Source of the DNA: Streptomyces griseicoloratus
Lineage (GTDB): Bacteria > Actinomycetota > Actinomycetes > Streptomycetales > Streptomycetaceae
Reading direction: 5' to 3'
Assembly: GCF_014534645.1 (NCBI RefSeq)
Contig: NZ_JACVQF010000199.1
Location: forward strand, 186,001 to 250,000
DNA length: 64,000 bases
Shown: positions 26,184-36,032 of the stretch, piece by piece
Position numbering within the stretch: position 1 is the stretch's first letter
Layout: every line of letters starts with the position of its first letter
Position numbers and translations under genes: made by a program
The notes under the pieces: model-generated
What the model was told of the DNA's origin: nothing
What the model saw: the letters and a program-made list of their open reading frames with translations, nothing else
The model's database searches: none

Positions 26184-28751
26184 GTGCTGAAGGCGACGCT
26201 CAGGAGCTTCCTCGCGCACAAGGGACGGCTGCTGCTGTCCGCGTTGGCCGTCGTCCTGTCCGTGGCCTTCGTCGCGGGCAGCCTGATCTTCTCCGACACC
26301 CTCGGACGCACCTTCGACCGGCTGTTCGCCTCCACTGCCGCCGACGTCACCGTCCGCCCCCAGGAGGGCCTCGACGAGGCCGTTCCGTCGGGCACGACGG
26401 CGACGCTGCCCGCCGCGCTCGCCGGCCGGCTGTCCGGTGTCGAGGGAGTGGCCGCCGCGCACGTGGACGCGGAGGTCGAGAACCTCACCGTGGTCGACGA
26501 CGAGAACGAGCCGGTGAGCCCGACCACGGGCGCCCCCACGATCGGCACCAACTGGCACCCCACCGAACGCAGCCCCGTGGAGCTCACCTCCGGGCACGCC
26601 CCGGACGGCCCCGGGCAGGCACTGCTCGACTCGGAGACCGCCGACCGCACGGGCGTACGCATCGGCGACTCACTCACCGTCGTCGCCCCGCCGGGCTCGT
26701 TCCGTGTCGAGGTCGTCGGCATCGTCACGTTCACCACCACCAATCCCGGCGCCGCGCTGCTCTTCCTCGACACCCCGACCGCGCAGACGAAGCTGCTGGG
26801 CGACGCGAAGGCCGCCACGGGCATCTCCGTGGAGGCCGCCGCCGGGGTGAGCGACGACCTGCTCAAGCGGCGCGTCGCCGACGCCCTCGGCCCGGACGCC
26901 TACGAGTACCGCACCGCGGCCGAGCAGGCCGAGTCGGACGTCGAGCAACTGGGCGGATTCCTCGACGTCATCAAGTACGTGATGCTCGGCTTCGCCGGCA
27001 TCGCCGTTCTGGTGGGCGTGTTCCTGATCGTCAACACCTTCTCGATGCTGATCGCGCAGCGCACCCGGGAACTCGGACTGCTGCGCGCGCTGGGCGCGGA
27101 CCGGCGGCAGGTGCGCCGCTCGGTGCTCACCGAGGCGCTGCTGCTCGGCGTGGTCGGCTCCACGCTGGGGCTGGCCGCGGGCATCGGGCTGGCCGCCGGA
27201 CTGATCGGGCTGATGAACGCGATCGGCATGAACATCAGCTCCGCCGAGATGGTCATCGGCTGGGCCACACCGGTCGCCGCCTACGTCGTCGGCATCGGCG
27301 TGACGTTCGTCGCCGCGTATCTCCCGGCCCGCCGGGCGGCGGCCGTCTCGCCGATGGCCGCGCTCACGGACGCCGAGGTCGCCGGGGTGGGCCGCCCGCT
27401 GCGCCTGCGTGCCGTGGTGGGCGGCGTGGTCGGGGCGGCGGGTGCGGCCGCGCTGGCCGGGTGCGCGGCGGCCACGGAGACCGCCTCGGCGGCGTCGCTG
27501 CTCGGGCTGGGCGTCGTGCTGACCCTCGTCGCCACCGTGATCGCCGGTCCGCTGCTCGTGCGGCCCGTGATCCGGGTGCTCGGCGCGGCCTTCCCGGCGC
27601 TGTTCGGTCCGGTCGGGCGGATGAGCCAGCGCAACGCCCTGCGCAATCCCCGGCGTACCGGCGCCACGGCCGCCGCCCTCATGGTGGGGCTCGCCCTGGT
27701 CGGCGGGATGTCCGTGGCCAGCGCCTCCATGACCGAGTCCTTCGACCGGCAGATCGACAGGACGCTGGGCGCCGACTTCATCGTGCAGAACGGCGGTTTC
27801 ATGCCGTTCCCCCGCGAGATCACCGACCGGGTGCGCGAGACGCCGGGCGCCGGGCTCGTCGTGCGCTCGCGGTTCGCGCCGCTCGCGGTGCGGCTGCCCG
27901 ACGGCGACCGGGTGGAGACGACCGCGGCGGCCTACGACCCGCGGCTCGACGAGGTCGCCAGCATCAGCTACGCGCGGGGCGACACCGCCGGCGCGCTGGC
28001 GGCCGGGCACCTGGCGATGGACGCGGACTTCGCGCGGGAGCACGGCGTACGCCTCGGCAGCACCCTCCCCGTCGAGTTCCAGGGCGGGCGCACGGCCGAA
28101 CTGACGGTGGGCGCGCTCACCGACATGGAGTCCGCCGAGGGGTTCGGGGCGCGGGGAGGGCTGTTCCTCGGGCTGGAGACGCTTCAGCGGTACGCACCGG
28201 GCGGCCAGGAATCGGCGCTCTACGTGAACGCCGCGCCGGGCACAGGGGACGACGAGCTGCGCGCGAACCTGGAACGGACGCTCGACCCCTATCCGCAGGT
28301 GCAGGTGCGTGACATCGCCGACTACAAGAAGCTGGTGCACGACCAGATCTCCGTGCTGCTGTACCTCGTCTACGCGCTGCTGGGGCTGGCGATCGTGATC
28401 GCGGTGCTCGGCGTGGTCAACACCCTGGCCCTGTCCGTCGTGGAGCGCACCCGCGAGATCGGGCTGCTGCGGGCGATCGGGCTCTCGCGGCGCCAGCTGC
28501 GCCGGATGATCCGGCTGGAGTCGGTGGTGATCGCGGTGTTCGGCGCCGTCCTCGGGCTGGCCCTGGGGCTGGTGTGGGGCGTGTGCATACAGCAGGTGCT
28601 GGCGCTGCAGGGCATGACGGCGTTCGCCGTCCCCTGGGGCACGGTCGTCGCGGTCGTCATCGGCTCGGCGGTGGTCGGCGTCGTGGCGGCGCTGCTGCCG
28701 GCGCTGCGTGCGTCGCGGATGAACGTACTGGCGGCCATCGCGCACGAGTGA
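26184..28751 (+). CDS. FtsX-like ABC permease (two FtsX domains)
   Basis: The 855-residue permease has an N-terminal helix ([21 protein letters not shown]) and a large extracytoplasmic domain. The first FtsX domain follows with three helices (about residues 265-390) and a linker with two helices. A second extracytoplasmic domain comes next, and a C-terminal FtsX domain lies from about residue 730. Repeated [12 protein letters not shown] and [20 protein letters not shown] mark each FtsX coupling helix. The GTG start lies three bases after the ATPase stop. This is the usual exporter with duplicated FtsX domain. Confidence 0.93.
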   Translation: MLKATLRSFLAHKGRLLLSALAVVLSVAFVAGSLIFSDTLGRTFDRLFASTAADVTVRPQEGLDEAVPSGTTATLPAALAGRLSGVEGVAAAHVDAEVENLTVVDDENEPVSPTTGAPTIGTNWHPTERSPVELTSGHAPDGPGQALLDSETADRTGVRIGDSLTVVAPPGSFRVEVVGIVTFTTTNPGAALLFLDTPTAQTKLLGDAKAATGISVEAAAGVSDDLLKRRVADALGPDAYEYRTAAEQAESDVEQLGGFLDVIKYVMLGFAGIAVLVGVFLIVNTFSMLIAQRTRELGLLRALGADRRQVRRSVLTEALLLGVVGSTLGLAAGIGLAAGLIGLMNAIGMNISSAEMVIGWATPVAAYVVGIGVTFVAAYLPARRAAAVSPMAALTDAEVAGVGRPLRLRAVVGGVVGAAGAAALAGCAAATETASAASLLGLGVVLTLVATVIAGPLLVRPVIRVLGAAFPALFGPVGRMSQRNALRNPRRTGATAAALMVGLALVGGMSVASASMTESFDRQIDRTLGADFIVQNGGFMPFPREITDRVRETPGAGLVVRSRFAPLAVRLPDGDRVETTAAAYDPRLDEVASISYARGDTAGALAAGHLAMDADFAREHGVRLGSTLPVEFQGGRTAELTVGALTDMESAEGFGARGGLFLGLETLQRYAPGGQESALYVNAAPGTGDDELRANLERTLDPYPQVQVRDIADYKKLVHDQISVLLYLVYALLGLAIVIAVLGVVNTLALSVVERTREIGLLRAIGLSRRQLRRMIRLESVVIAVFGAVLGLALGLVWGVCIQQVLALQGMTAFAVPWGTVVAVVIGSAVVGVVAALLPALRASRMNVLAAIAHE

Positions 28752-28794
28752 TTGACTCGCCGTGCCCCAAGTCACCGGCAGTCAAGGAGTGTTC

Positions 28795-29685
28795 ATGTCG
28801 CGTCCGTTCCGCTTCGGCGTCAACCTGATGGCCGCCGCGCCGGCCGAGGAGTGGAGTGCCAAGTGCCGGCGGGCCGAGGAGCTGGGCTACGACGTGATCC
28901 TGGTGCCGGACCATCTCGGCATGGTGGCGCCCTTTCCGGCCCTGGTCGCGGCGGCCCGGGCCACCGAGCGGCCCCGGCTGGGCACGTTCGTGCTGAACGC
29001 GGGCTTCTGGAACCCGGCCCTGCTGGCCCGGGAGGTGGCGACCACGGACGCCCTGACCGGCGGACGCCTGGAGCTGGGGCTCGGCACCGGCTACGTGCAG
29101 GCGGAGCACGAGGCGGCGGGACTGCCGTTCGGCTCGCCGGGCGAACGGGTGGACCATCTGCGCCGCACCGTCGAGGAACTGGAGCGGCTGCTCGGCTCGG
29201 AGGAGCACCGGCCCCGCCCCGTGCAGCGGCCCGGTGTGCCGCTGCTGATCGGCGCGGGCGGCGACCGGATGCTGGAGCTGACCGCCCGGCATGCCGACAT
29301 CGCGGCGTTCACGGGGGCGAGGTCGGTCCCGGGGAGCACCACGGGCCGGCTCGTGCCGGTCGGCCCCGAGGAGCTCGACGAGCGCGTGGCGCGGTACCAG
29401 GGGCTGGCGCGGGACCGGAAGGAACCGGCCGAGCTCAATCTGCTCATCCAGGCGGTGCTCGTCGGCGAGGACCGCGAGGCCGCCGTACGCCCCTTCCTGG
29501 AGCACGTGCCGGATCTGACCCCGGAGCAGGTGCTGGAGCTGCCCATCGTGCTGGCCGGGACGCCGGAGGAGATCACCGCGCAGGTGCGGGCGCGGCGCGA
29601 GCGGTACGGGTTCTCGTACCTGACCGTGCTGGAGCCGTACATGGAGGCGTTCGCTCCGGTGATGCGGGCGCTGCGCGGCCACTGA
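28795..29685 (+). CDS. LLM-class F420-dependent oxidoreductase
   Basis: The 296-residue TIM-barrel protein fits the bacterial-luciferase-like family: FRFGVNLMAAAP, GYDVILVPDHLG, LTGGRLELGLGTGYVQAEHEAAG, GVPLLIGAGGDRML. Actinobacterial members usually use coenzyme F420, and the TIGR03621 type matches best by memory. AAGGAG lies six bases ahead of the ATG at 28795. The substrate is unknown. It follows the exporter by 43 bases and may share its message. Confidence 0.88.
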   Translation: MSRPFRFGVNLMAAAPAEEWSAKCRRAEELGYDVILVPDHLGMVAPFPALVAAARATERPRLGTFVLNAGFWNPALLAREVATTDALTGGRLELGLGTGYVQAEHEAAGLPFGSPGERVDHLRRTVEELERLLGSEEHRPRPVQRPGVPLLIGAGGDRMLELTARHADIAAFTGARSVPGSTTGRLVPVGPEELDERVARYQGLARDRKEPAELNLLIQAVLVGEDREAAVRPFLEHVPDLTPEQVLELPIVLAGTPEEITAQVRARRERYGFSYLTVLEPYMEAFAPVMRALRGH

Positions 29686-29740
29686 CGTCCACATCCCGGA
29701 ATTCCCCGTGGCCGCCCACCGCGCGTGGTGGGATCACGGC

Positions 29741-30166
29741 ATGACTGATCTGCGGATACGGGCCGCCGGGCCCGAGGACCTGGACGCCGTGCTGGCCTTC
29801 TGGAAGGTGGCCGCCGAGGGGACGAGCATCAGCGACGACCGGGAGGGCGTGGAGCGGCTGGTCGCCCGCGACCCGGAGGCGCTGGTCCTGGCCGAGCGCG
29901 ACGGGGACCTGGTGGGCACGGTGATCGCGGGCTTCGACGGCTGGCGGTGCCATCTGTACCGGCTGGCGGTGCACCCGGACCACCGGCGGCAGGGGATCGC
30001 CTCGGCCCTGCTGGCCGCCGCGGAGGAGCGGTTCGTGCGGCTCGGCGGGCGCCGCGGGGACGCGATGGTGCTGCGGCGCAACGAGCGGGCGCAGCATGCC
30101 TGGCGGGCCGCCGGGTACGCGCCGGAGGAGCAGTGGCGACGCTGGGTGAAGCCCCTCACCGGCTGA
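29741..30166 (+). CDS. GNAT-family N-acetyltransferase
   Basis: The 141-residue protein has the GNAT core: LRIRAAGPEDLDAVLAFW at the N-terminus, strand VGTVIAGFDG, then the acetyl-CoA pyrophosphate loop LAVHPDHRRQGIASALL and RRNERAQHAWRAAGYAPEEQW. It resembles small RimI-like acetyltransferases. The target could be a small amine or a protein N-terminus. It lies between an oxidoreductase and two CBS-domain genes, with no context clue. Confidence 0.88.
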   Translation: MTDLRIRAAGPEDLDAVLAFWKVAAEGTSISDDREGVERLVARDPEALVLAERDGDLVGTVIAGFDGWRCHLYRLAVHPDHRRQGIASALLAAAEERFVRLGGRRGDAMVLRRNERAQHAWRAAGYAPEEQWRRWVKPLTG

Positions 30167-30259
30167 CGGGCGGTGTGCGCCGCGCACGAGTGCGTGCCCG
30201 GCGCCCGACGTCGCGCGATCCTCCGCGGCCTGGCCGATCATGGGAGGCGAGGTGACCCG

Positions 30260-31606
30260 ATGACCGAAGTGCTCCTGCTGCTGGTGGCCGTCCTGCTCTC
30301 GCTCGCCTGCGGTGCGTTCGTCGCGGCGGAGTTCTCGCTGACCACCGTCGAGCGCGGCGAGCTGGAGCGGGCGGCGAAGCGCGGCGAGCGGGGCGCGCCG
30401 GGCGCCCTGAAGGCCGTACGGAACCTGACGTTCCAGCTCTCGGGCGCGCAGCTCGGCATCACGGTGACCAACCTGGTGGTGGGCATGCTCGCCGAGCCCT
30501 CGGTGGCCAGGCTGATCGCGGGTCCGCTGCGGGACCTGGGGGTCTCGCGCTCGGTGGCCTCCTCGCTGGCGCTGGTGCTGGGCACGGCGCTGTCGACCGT
30601 GTTCCTGATGATCGTCGGCGAGCTGGTGCCGAAGAACTGGGCGATCTCCTCGCCCCTTGCGGTGGCCAAGCGGGTGGGCAGCCCGCAGCGCTGGTTCAGT
30701 GCCGCGTTCCGGCCCTTCATCTCCCACCTGAACAACATGGCCAACCGCGTCGTGCGCCGCCTCGGGGTGGAGCCCGCGGAGGAACTGGCCTCCGCGCGCG
30801 GACCGCAGGAGCTGGCGGCCCTCGCCCGGCACTCCGCCAAGGAGGGCGCCCTGGAGCCCGACACCGCCGAACTGTTCGTGCGGACGCTGAACCTCGCCGA
30901 CCTGACCGCCGAGAACGTGATGACCCCGCGCGTCCAGGTCATCGCCCTGGACGCCCGGGCGACCTGTGAGGACGTGGCGAACGCGACACGGGCGACCGGG
31001 CTGTCCCGCTTCCCGGTCTACCGGGGAAACCTCGACTCGGTGGTGGGCACCGCGCACGTCAAGGACGTCCTGGCGGTGCCCGCCGAGCGCCGGCCGCAGG
31101 TGCCGGTCGCCGAACTCATGCGGGAGCCGCTGATGGTCCCCGAGTCGCTGACCGTCGACCGGCTCCTGGACCGGCTGTCCGGCCGGCGCACGATGGCCGT
31201 CGTGATCGACGAGTACGGCGGAACGGCGGGGGTCGCCACGCTGGAGGACATCGTCGAGGAGGTCGTCGGCGAGGTGCGCGACGAGCACGATCCGCACGAG
31301 ACGCCCGAGCTGGAACCGGCCGGCACGGACGAACAGGGACACGCCCTGTACTGGGCCGACGGCTCGGCGCGGGTGGACCGGCTGGCGCGCCTCGGGCTCC
31401 GGGTGCCGGAGGGACCGTACGAGACGCTGGCCGGCCTGGTCGCGGCGGGGCTCGGCCGCATCCCCGCGGTCGGCGACACCGTGCGGGTCGCCGGCTGGCG
31501 GCTGGACGTGGTGGACGCCACCGGGCGCAGGGCGGCGCGGGTGCTGCTGCACGCGCCGCTCGACGACGAGCGGGGGGGCGCCGACGACGGGGAGGCCGGA
31601 CGATGA
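30260..31606 (+). CDS. HlyC/CorC-family DUF21/CBS membrane protein, long form
   Basis: The 448-residue protein has a DUF21 (CNNM) membrane domain with three to four helices (LLLLVAVLLSLACGAFVAAEFSL, FQLSGAQLGITVTNLVVG, LVLGTALSTVFLMIVGELVPKN). Two CBS domains follow (VMTPRVQVIALDA..., LMREPLMVPESL...), then a C-terminal CorC/HlyC domain. Family members are linked to Mg2+/Co2+ extrusion. The stop overlaps the start of a shorter paralogue (ATGA), so both are cotranscribed and could form a heteromer. Confidence 0.92.
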   Translation: MTEVLLLLVAVLLSLACGAFVAAEFSLTTVERGELERAAKRGERGAPGALKAVRNLTFQLSGAQLGITVTNLVVGMLAEPSVARLIAGPLRDLGVSRSVASSLALVLGTALSTVFLMIVGELVPKNWAISSPLAVAKRVGSPQRWFSAAFRPFISHLNNMANRVVRRLGVEPAEELASARGPQELAALARHSAKEGALEPDTAELFVRTLNLADLTAENVMTPRVQVIALDARATCEDVANATRATGLSRFPVYRGNLDSVVGTAHVKDVLAVPAERRPQVPVAELMREPLMVPESLTVDRLLDRLSGRRTMAVVIDEYGGTAGVATLEDIVEEVVGEVRDEHDPHETPELEPAGTDEQGHALYWADGSARVDRLARLGLRVPEGPYETLAGLVAAGLGRIPAVGDTVRVAGWRLDVVDATGRRAARVLLHAPLDDERGGADDGEAGR

Positions 31607-32616
31607 TCGCCGTACAGCTGCTGATCGGTCTGGCGACGCTCGTCGTCAACGCCTTCTTCGTGGGCGCGGAGTTCGCGCTGATCTCCGTGCGCCGCAGCCA
31701 GGTCGAGGCGTACGCCGAGGGCGGCGACCGGCGTGCGAAGAGCGTGCTGTGGGGGCTGGAGCACGTGTCGGCGCTGATGGCGGCGGCCCAGCTCGGCATC
31801 ACGCTGTGCACCCTGGTCCTCGGTGTGGTCGCGGAACCGGCGATCGCGCATCTGCTGGAGCCCGTGTTCCACGCGATGGGCGTGCCGGCCGGCGCGGGGC
31901 ACGCGGTGTCCTTCGTGATCGCGCTGACGCTGGCGACGTATCTGCACATGCTGCTCGGCGAGATGGTGCCGAAGAACGTCGCGCTGGCGGAGCCGGTGCG
32001 CAGCGCGCTGCTGCTCGGGCCTCCCCTGGTGGCGCTGTCCCGGGCGCTGCGTCCGGTGATCTTCACGATCAACGCCTTCGCCAACGCCCTGCTCAAGCTG
32101 CTCAGGGTGGAGGCGAAGAGCGAGGTGTCGGCCACGTTCTCGGACAGGGAGCTGGCGGAGATCGTGAAGGACGCCAGCCAGGCCGGCCTGATCGACGACC
32201 GGGCCCAGGAGCGGCTGCACGACGCCCTGGAACTGGGCCGGCGGCCGGTCCGCGACGTCGTGCTGCCGCTGGAGCGCGTCGTCCACGCGCGCGTGGGCAT
32301 CACGCCGGAGCAGCTGGAGCGGCTGTCCGCCGAGTCCGGGTTCTCCCGTTTCCCCGTGGTGGACGACGGGCGGCGGATCGTGGGCTATCTGCATGTGAAG
32401 GACGCCCTGGACGCCTCCCCGCAGAACCTGCCGTTCCGGCTGCGGGACATGCGGGCCATCCCCCGGGTGCGGGAGAGCACCCCGCTGGACGACGTGCTCA
32501 CCGCGATGCGGGGCAGCCGTACGCACCTGGCGGCCGTGCTGGGCAGCGACGGGCGGCTGGCGGGGCTGGTGACCATGGAGGACGTGCTGCGGGAGCTGTT
32601 CGGGCAGCGCACGTGA
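31603..32616 (+). CDS. DUF21/CBS membrane protein, short paralogue
   Basis: The 337-residue paralogue of the preceding gene has the same DUF21 domain (FFVGAEFALISVRRSQVE, AAQLGITLCTLVLGVVAEP, GEMVPKNVALAEP) and one CBS pair (VVLPLERVVHARVG, GFSRFPVVDDGRRIVGYLHVKDAL). It lacks the CorC C-terminal domain. Adjacent long/short pairs with a 4-base overlap are common in actinobacteria and may act together in divalent-cation handling. Confidence 0.92.
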   Translation: MIAVQLLIGLATLVVNAFFVGAEFALISVRRSQVEAYAEGGDRRAKSVLWGLEHVSALMAAAQLGITLCTLVLGVVAEPAIAHLLEPVFHAMGVPAGAGHAVSFVIALTLATYLHMLLGEMVPKNVALAEPVRSALLLGPPLVALSRALRPVIFTINAFANALLKLLRVEAKSEVSATFSDRELAEIVKDASQAGLIDDRAQERLHDALELGRRPVRDVVLPLERVVHARVGITPEQLERLSAESGFSRFPVVDDGRRIVGYLHVKDALDASPQNLPFRLRDMRAIPRVRESTPLDDVLTAMRGSRTHLAAVLGSDGRLAGLVTMEDVLRELFGQRT

Positions 32617-32682
32617 GAAGGCGCACGGGCGCCGAGGGCGACCGACCGACGGGTATGTGCACGGGCTACCATTTCTGTCGCC

Positions 32683-33471
32683 ATGCAGATGAACCCCGCC
32701 CACACCAGTCTCGTCGCCGTCGGCGACTCCTTCACCGAGGGCATGTCGGACCTGCTGCCCGACGGCTCCTACCGCGGCTGGGCCGACCTGCTCGCCGCGC
32801 GGATGGCGGCCCGCTCCCCCGGTTTCCGGTACGCGAACCTCGCGGTGCGCGGCAAGCTGATCGGCCAGATCGTCGACGAGCAGGTGGACGCGGCGGCGGC
32901 CATGGGCGCCGACGTGGTCACGCTGGTGGGCGGGCTCAACGACACGCTGCGGCCCAAGTGCGACATGGTCCGGGTGCGGGACCTGCTGACCGAGGCCGTC
33001 GAGCGGCTGGCCCCGAGCTGCAAGCAGCTCGTGCTGATGCGCAGCCCCGGCCGCCAGGGACCGGTGCTGGAGCGTTTCCGGCCGCGCATGGAGGCGCTGT
33101 TCGCCTGCATCGACGACCTCGCCGCACGGCACGGCGCCCTGGTCGTGGACCTGTACGGGGCGCCCTCGCTGGCCGACCCGCGCCTGTGGGACGTGGACCG
33201 GCTGCACCTGACCGCCGAGGGGCACCGCCGGGTCGCGGAGGCCGTGTGGCAGACGCTCGGGTACGAGCCCGAGGATGCCGAGTGGCACACGCCGATGCCG
33301 GCGACGCCGCCGCCGGGCTGGGTCGTGCGGCGGGCCGCGGACGTCCGGTTCGCCCGGCAGCACCTGCTGCCGTGGATCGGCCGCCGGCTGACGGGCCGGT
33401 CGTCCGGCGACGGCCGTCCTCCGAAGCGTCCGGAGCTGCTGCCGTACGAGGCCGCCGAGGGACCGGCGTGA
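32683..33471 (+). CDS. SGNH/GDSL hydrolase
   Basis: The 262-residue cytoplasmic protein has block I AVGDSFTEG with the nucleophilic Ser, block II with Gly (YANLAVRGK), block III GGLNDTL with Asn, and block V DVDRLHLTAEGH with the catalytic Asp-His. It is a lipase/esterase-type SGNH hydrolase without a signal peptide, so it may deacylate an intracellular ester. A C-terminal extension of about 60 residues (PMPATPPPGWVVRRAAD...) is typical of Streptomyces relatives. It lies 70 bases ahead of purB. Confidence 0.9.
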   Translation: MQMNPAHTSLVAVGDSFTEGMSDLLPDGSYRGWADLLAARMAARSPGFRYANLAVRGKLIGQIVDEQVDAAAAMGADVVTLVGGLNDTLRPKCDMVRVRDLLTEAVERLAPSCKQLVLMRSPGRQGPVLERFRPRMEALFACIDDLAARHGALVVDLYGAPSLADPRLWDVDRLHLTAEGHRRVAEAVWQTLGYEPEDAEWHTPMPATPPPGWVVRRAADVRFARQHLLPWIGRRLTGRSSGDGRPPKRPELLPYEAAEGPA

Positions 33472-33503
33472 CCTCCTTGTAGGTTCCGCCGAACCACCCG
33501 GTG

Positions 33504-33533
33504 GCGCTGGCCTGCACGAATCGCCAGTAGAAT
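33504..33533 (+). promoter_or_regulatory. Candidate promoter for a leaderless purB transcript
   Basis: A TAGAAT -10 element lies at 33528-33533, only eight bases before the purB GTG, with a poor -35 near 33504 (gcgctgg). Initiation seven to nine bases downstream would start at or next to the GTG, giving a leaderless message. There is no Shine-Dalgarno before this GTG, which supports the idea. Confidence 0.5.
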
Positions 33534-33541
33534 CCGTACAC

Positions 33542-34984
33542 GTGACTTCCGCTCCCGCCAAGCCCCGCATCCCCAACGTCCTCGCCGGACGCTACGCCTC
33601 CGCCGAGCTCGCCACGCTCTGGTCGCCCGAGCAGAAGGTGAGGCTGGAGCGGCAGCTCTGGCTCGCCGTGCTGCGGGCGCAGAAGGACCTCGGCATCGAG
33701 GTGCCCGACGCCGCCATCGCCGACTACGAGCGCGTCCTCGACCAGGTCGACCTGGCCTCGATCGCCGAGCGCGAGAAGGTCACCCGGCACGACGTGAAGG
33801 CGCGGATCGAGGAGTTCAACGACCTCGCCGGGCACGAGCACGTCCACAAGGGCATGACGTCCCGCGACCTGACGGAGAACGTCGAGCAGCTGCAGATCCG
33901 GCTCTCGCTGGAGCTGATGCGGGACCGCACGGTGGCCGTCCTCGCCCGGCTCGGCAAGCTGGCCGGTGAGTACGGCGAGCTGGTCATGGCGGGCCGCTCC
34001 CACAACGTGGCCGCGCAGGCCACGACGCTGGGCAAGCGGTTCGCCACCGCCGCCGACGAGCTGCTCGTCGCCCACGGCCGGGTCGAGGAGCTGCTGGGCC
34101 GCTACCCGCTGCGCGGCATCAAGGGCCCGGTCGGCACCGCCCAGGACATGCTGGACCTGCTCGGCGGGGACGCCGGCAAGCTCGCCGAGCTGGAGCGCCG
34201 GATCGCCGGTCACCTGGGCTTCTCCGAGGCGTTCACCTCGGTCGGCCAGGTCTACCCGCGCTCGCTGGACTACGAGGTCGTCACCGCGCTGGTCCAGCTG
34301 GCGGCGGCGCCCTCGTCGCTGGCGAAGACGATCCGCCTGATGGCCGGGCACGAACTGGTCACCGAGGGCTTCAAGCCCGGCCAGGTCGGCTCCTCGGCGA
34401 TGCCGCACAAGATGAACACCCGCTCCTGCGAGCGCGTCAACGGTCTCATGGTGATCCTGCGCGGCTACGCCTCCATGACCGGGGAGCTGGCGGGCGACCA
34501 GTGGAACGAGGGCGACGTGTCCTGCTCGGTGGTGCGCCGCGTCGCGCTGCCGGACGCGTTCTTCGCGCTCGACGGGCTGCTGGAGACCTTCCTGACCGTG
34601 CTCGACGAGTTCGGTGCCTTCCCGGCCGTCGTGGCCCGGGAGCTGGACCGCTACCTGCCGTTCCTCGCCACCACCAAGGTGCTGATGGGCGCGGTGCGCG
34701 CCGGTGTCGGCCGTGAGGTCGCGCACGAGGCGATCAAGGAGAACGCCGTGGCGTCCGCCCTCGCGATGCGGGAGCAGGGTGCCGAGCGCAACGAGCTCCT
34801 CGACAAGCTGGCCGCCGACGAGCGCATCCCGCTGAACCGGGCCGAGCTGGACGCCCTGATGGCCGACAAGCTCTCCTTCACGGGGGCCGCGGCCGACCAG
34901 GTGGCCGCGGTCGTCGGCCGGATCGAGGAGATCGTCAAGCAGCACCCGGAGGCCGCGGGCTACACCCCGGGAGCGATCCTCTGA
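33542..34984 (+). CDS. purB: Adenylosuccinate lyase
   Basis: PurB catalyses two fumarate eliminations in purine synthesis (SAICAR to AICAR, adenylosuccinate to AMP). The 480-residue chain has HEHVHKGMTSRDLTENVEQ, the GRSHNVAAQATTLGKR histidine segment, the flexible signature GSSAMPHKMN, and ERVNGLMV. The GTG start has no Shine-Dalgarno but has a -10 element eight bases upstream. mug overlaps its stop codon. Confidence 0.95.
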   Translation: MTSAPAKPRIPNVLAGRYASAELATLWSPEQKVRLERQLWLAVLRAQKDLGIEVPDAAIADYERVLDQVDLASIAEREKVTRHDVKARIEEFNDLAGHEHVHKGMTSRDLTENVEQLQIRLSLELMRDRTVAVLARLGKLAGEYGELVMAGRSHNVAAQATTLGKRFATAADELLVAHGRVEELLGRYPLRGIKGPVGTAQDMLDLLGGDAGKLAELERRIAGHLGFSEAFTSVGQVYPRSLDYEVVTALVQLAAAPSSLAKTIRLMAGHELVTEGFKPGQVGSSAMPHKMNTRSCERVNGLMVILRGYASMTGELAGDQWNEGDVSCSVVRRVALPDAFFALDGLLETFLTVLDEFGAFPAVVARELDRYLPFLATTKVLMGAVRAGVGREVAHEAIKENAVASALAMREQGAERNELLDKLAADERIPLNRAELDALMADKLSFTGAAADQVAAVVGRIEEIVKQHPEAAGYTPGAIL

Positions 34985-35526
34985 CCCGGTTCACACCGGC
35001 GGAACTGGAGGCCGCCCGCGACCGTCTCGTACCGGACGTCGTCGCGGACGGCCTCCGTGTGCTGTTCTGCGGCATCAACCCGGGTCTGATGACGGCCGCG
35101 ACGGGCCACCACTTCGCGCGCCCGGGCAACCGCTTCTGGCCGGTGCTGCATCTGTCCGGTTTCACGCCCCGGCTGCTGAAGCCGTCGGAGCAGCGGGAGC
35201 TGCTGTCGTACGGGCTCGGCATCACCAACGTCGTCGCCCGGGCCAGCGCCCGGGCGGACGAGCTGACCGCGGAGGAGTACCGCGAGGGCGGGCGGCTGCT
35301 GGCCTCCAAGGTGGCGCGGCTGCGGCCCCGTTGGCTGGCCGTGGTCGGGGTCACCGCGTACCGGGCCGCGTTCGACGACCGCCGGGCGCAGGTGGGTCCG
35401 CAGGCGCGGACGATCGGGGACACGCGCGTGTGGGTGCTGCCCAACCCGAGCGGGCTCAACGCGCACTGGACGGCGCAGACGATGGCGGAGGAGTTCGCAC
35501 GGCTGCGGGCCGCGGCGGAGGCGTAG
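34981..35526 (+). CDS. mug: G/U mismatch-specific uracil-DNA glycosylase
   Basis: Mug excises uracil from G:U (and T from G:T) mismatches. The family motif FCGINPGLMTAATGHHFARPGNRFWPVLH is intact, as is the C-terminal LPNPSGLNAHW. The conserved N-terminus (TRFTPAELEAARDRLVPDVVADGLRV) is in frame back to a CTG at 34981 that overlaps the purB stop as CTGA. No ATG, GTG or TTG lies in frame before the conserved region. The only other candidate, a GTG at 35059, would remove it. I therefore infer a CTG start with translational coupling; the product is 181 residues. Confidence 0.9.
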   Translation: MTRFTPAELEAARDRLVPDVVADGLRVLFCGINPGLMTAATGHHFARPGNRFWPVLHLSGFTPRLLKPSEQRELLSYGLGITNVVARASARADELTAEEYREGGRLLASKVARLRPRWLAVVGVTAYRAAFDDRRAQVGPQARTIGDTRVWVLPNPSGLNAHWTAQTMAEEFARLRAAAEA

Positions 35527-35533
35527 CCAGGGG

Positions 35534-35974
35534 TCACGGCGGGTCCGTCTCCGTGACGACGGCCAGCAGCTGCACCTCGTCGGTCTCGTCCCGGTCGGCC
35601 ACGGCCAGCGCTATCCAGCGGCCGGTGCCCTCGGCCTCCCAGAGGCAGGCCACACGCGCGCGTGCGCCGAGCGTGGCCCACGGCTGCGGTATCGTCTCCC
35701 GTTCGGTCCGCAGCAGGACCGTGTCCAGGTTGTACGGGTCGGTCTCCCCCCAGCGGGCGGACAGCCGCTCCGCGAGGGCGTCGCGGTACTTCTCGTACTG
35801 GTCCACCGTGATCCCCCGCTCCCCCTGGTCGCCGCCGCGCAGGCCGTGGCTGCTCTCCAGCACCGCGACGAAGTGGCCGGATCCTTCCGTGCCCTCGTCC
35901 GACGGGCCGTGCTCCGCCGGGAAGGGCCGGAAGCACAGCTCGTCGATGAGGGCGATGTGCCGCGCGATGTTCAT
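35534..35974 (-). CDS. Conserved hypothetical actinobacterial protein
   Basis: The 146-residue acidic protein (MNIARHIALIDELCFRPFP..., VAVLESSHGLRGGDQGERGITVDQYEKYRDALAERLSARWGE, LACLWEAEGTGRWIALAVADRDETDEVQLLAVV) has no signal peptide or membrane helix. I do not recognise a named family. It converges on mug with seven bases between stops and is downstream of the ABC-2 exporter genes. The ATG at 35974 is preferred to an upstream extension that lacks conserved character. Confidence 0.65.
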   Translation of the reverse strand: MNIARHIALIDELCFRPFPAEHGPSDEGTEGSGHFVAVLESSHGLRGGDQGERGITVDQYEKYRDALAERLSARWGETDPYNLDTVLLRTERETIPQPWATLGARARVACLWEAEGTGRWIALAVADRDETDEVQLLAVVTETDPP

Positions 35975-36032
35975 GCGGTCCAGTAAAGCGGCGGGCACTG
36001 ACAATTGGCGGGGCGTCAGTCCGCCGGCCGGA

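Noticed and set aside
26670-28775. 701-codon frame antisense to the FtsX-like permease
   Set aside because: It is His/Arg/Gln-rich with no motif and fully antisense to an intact permease.
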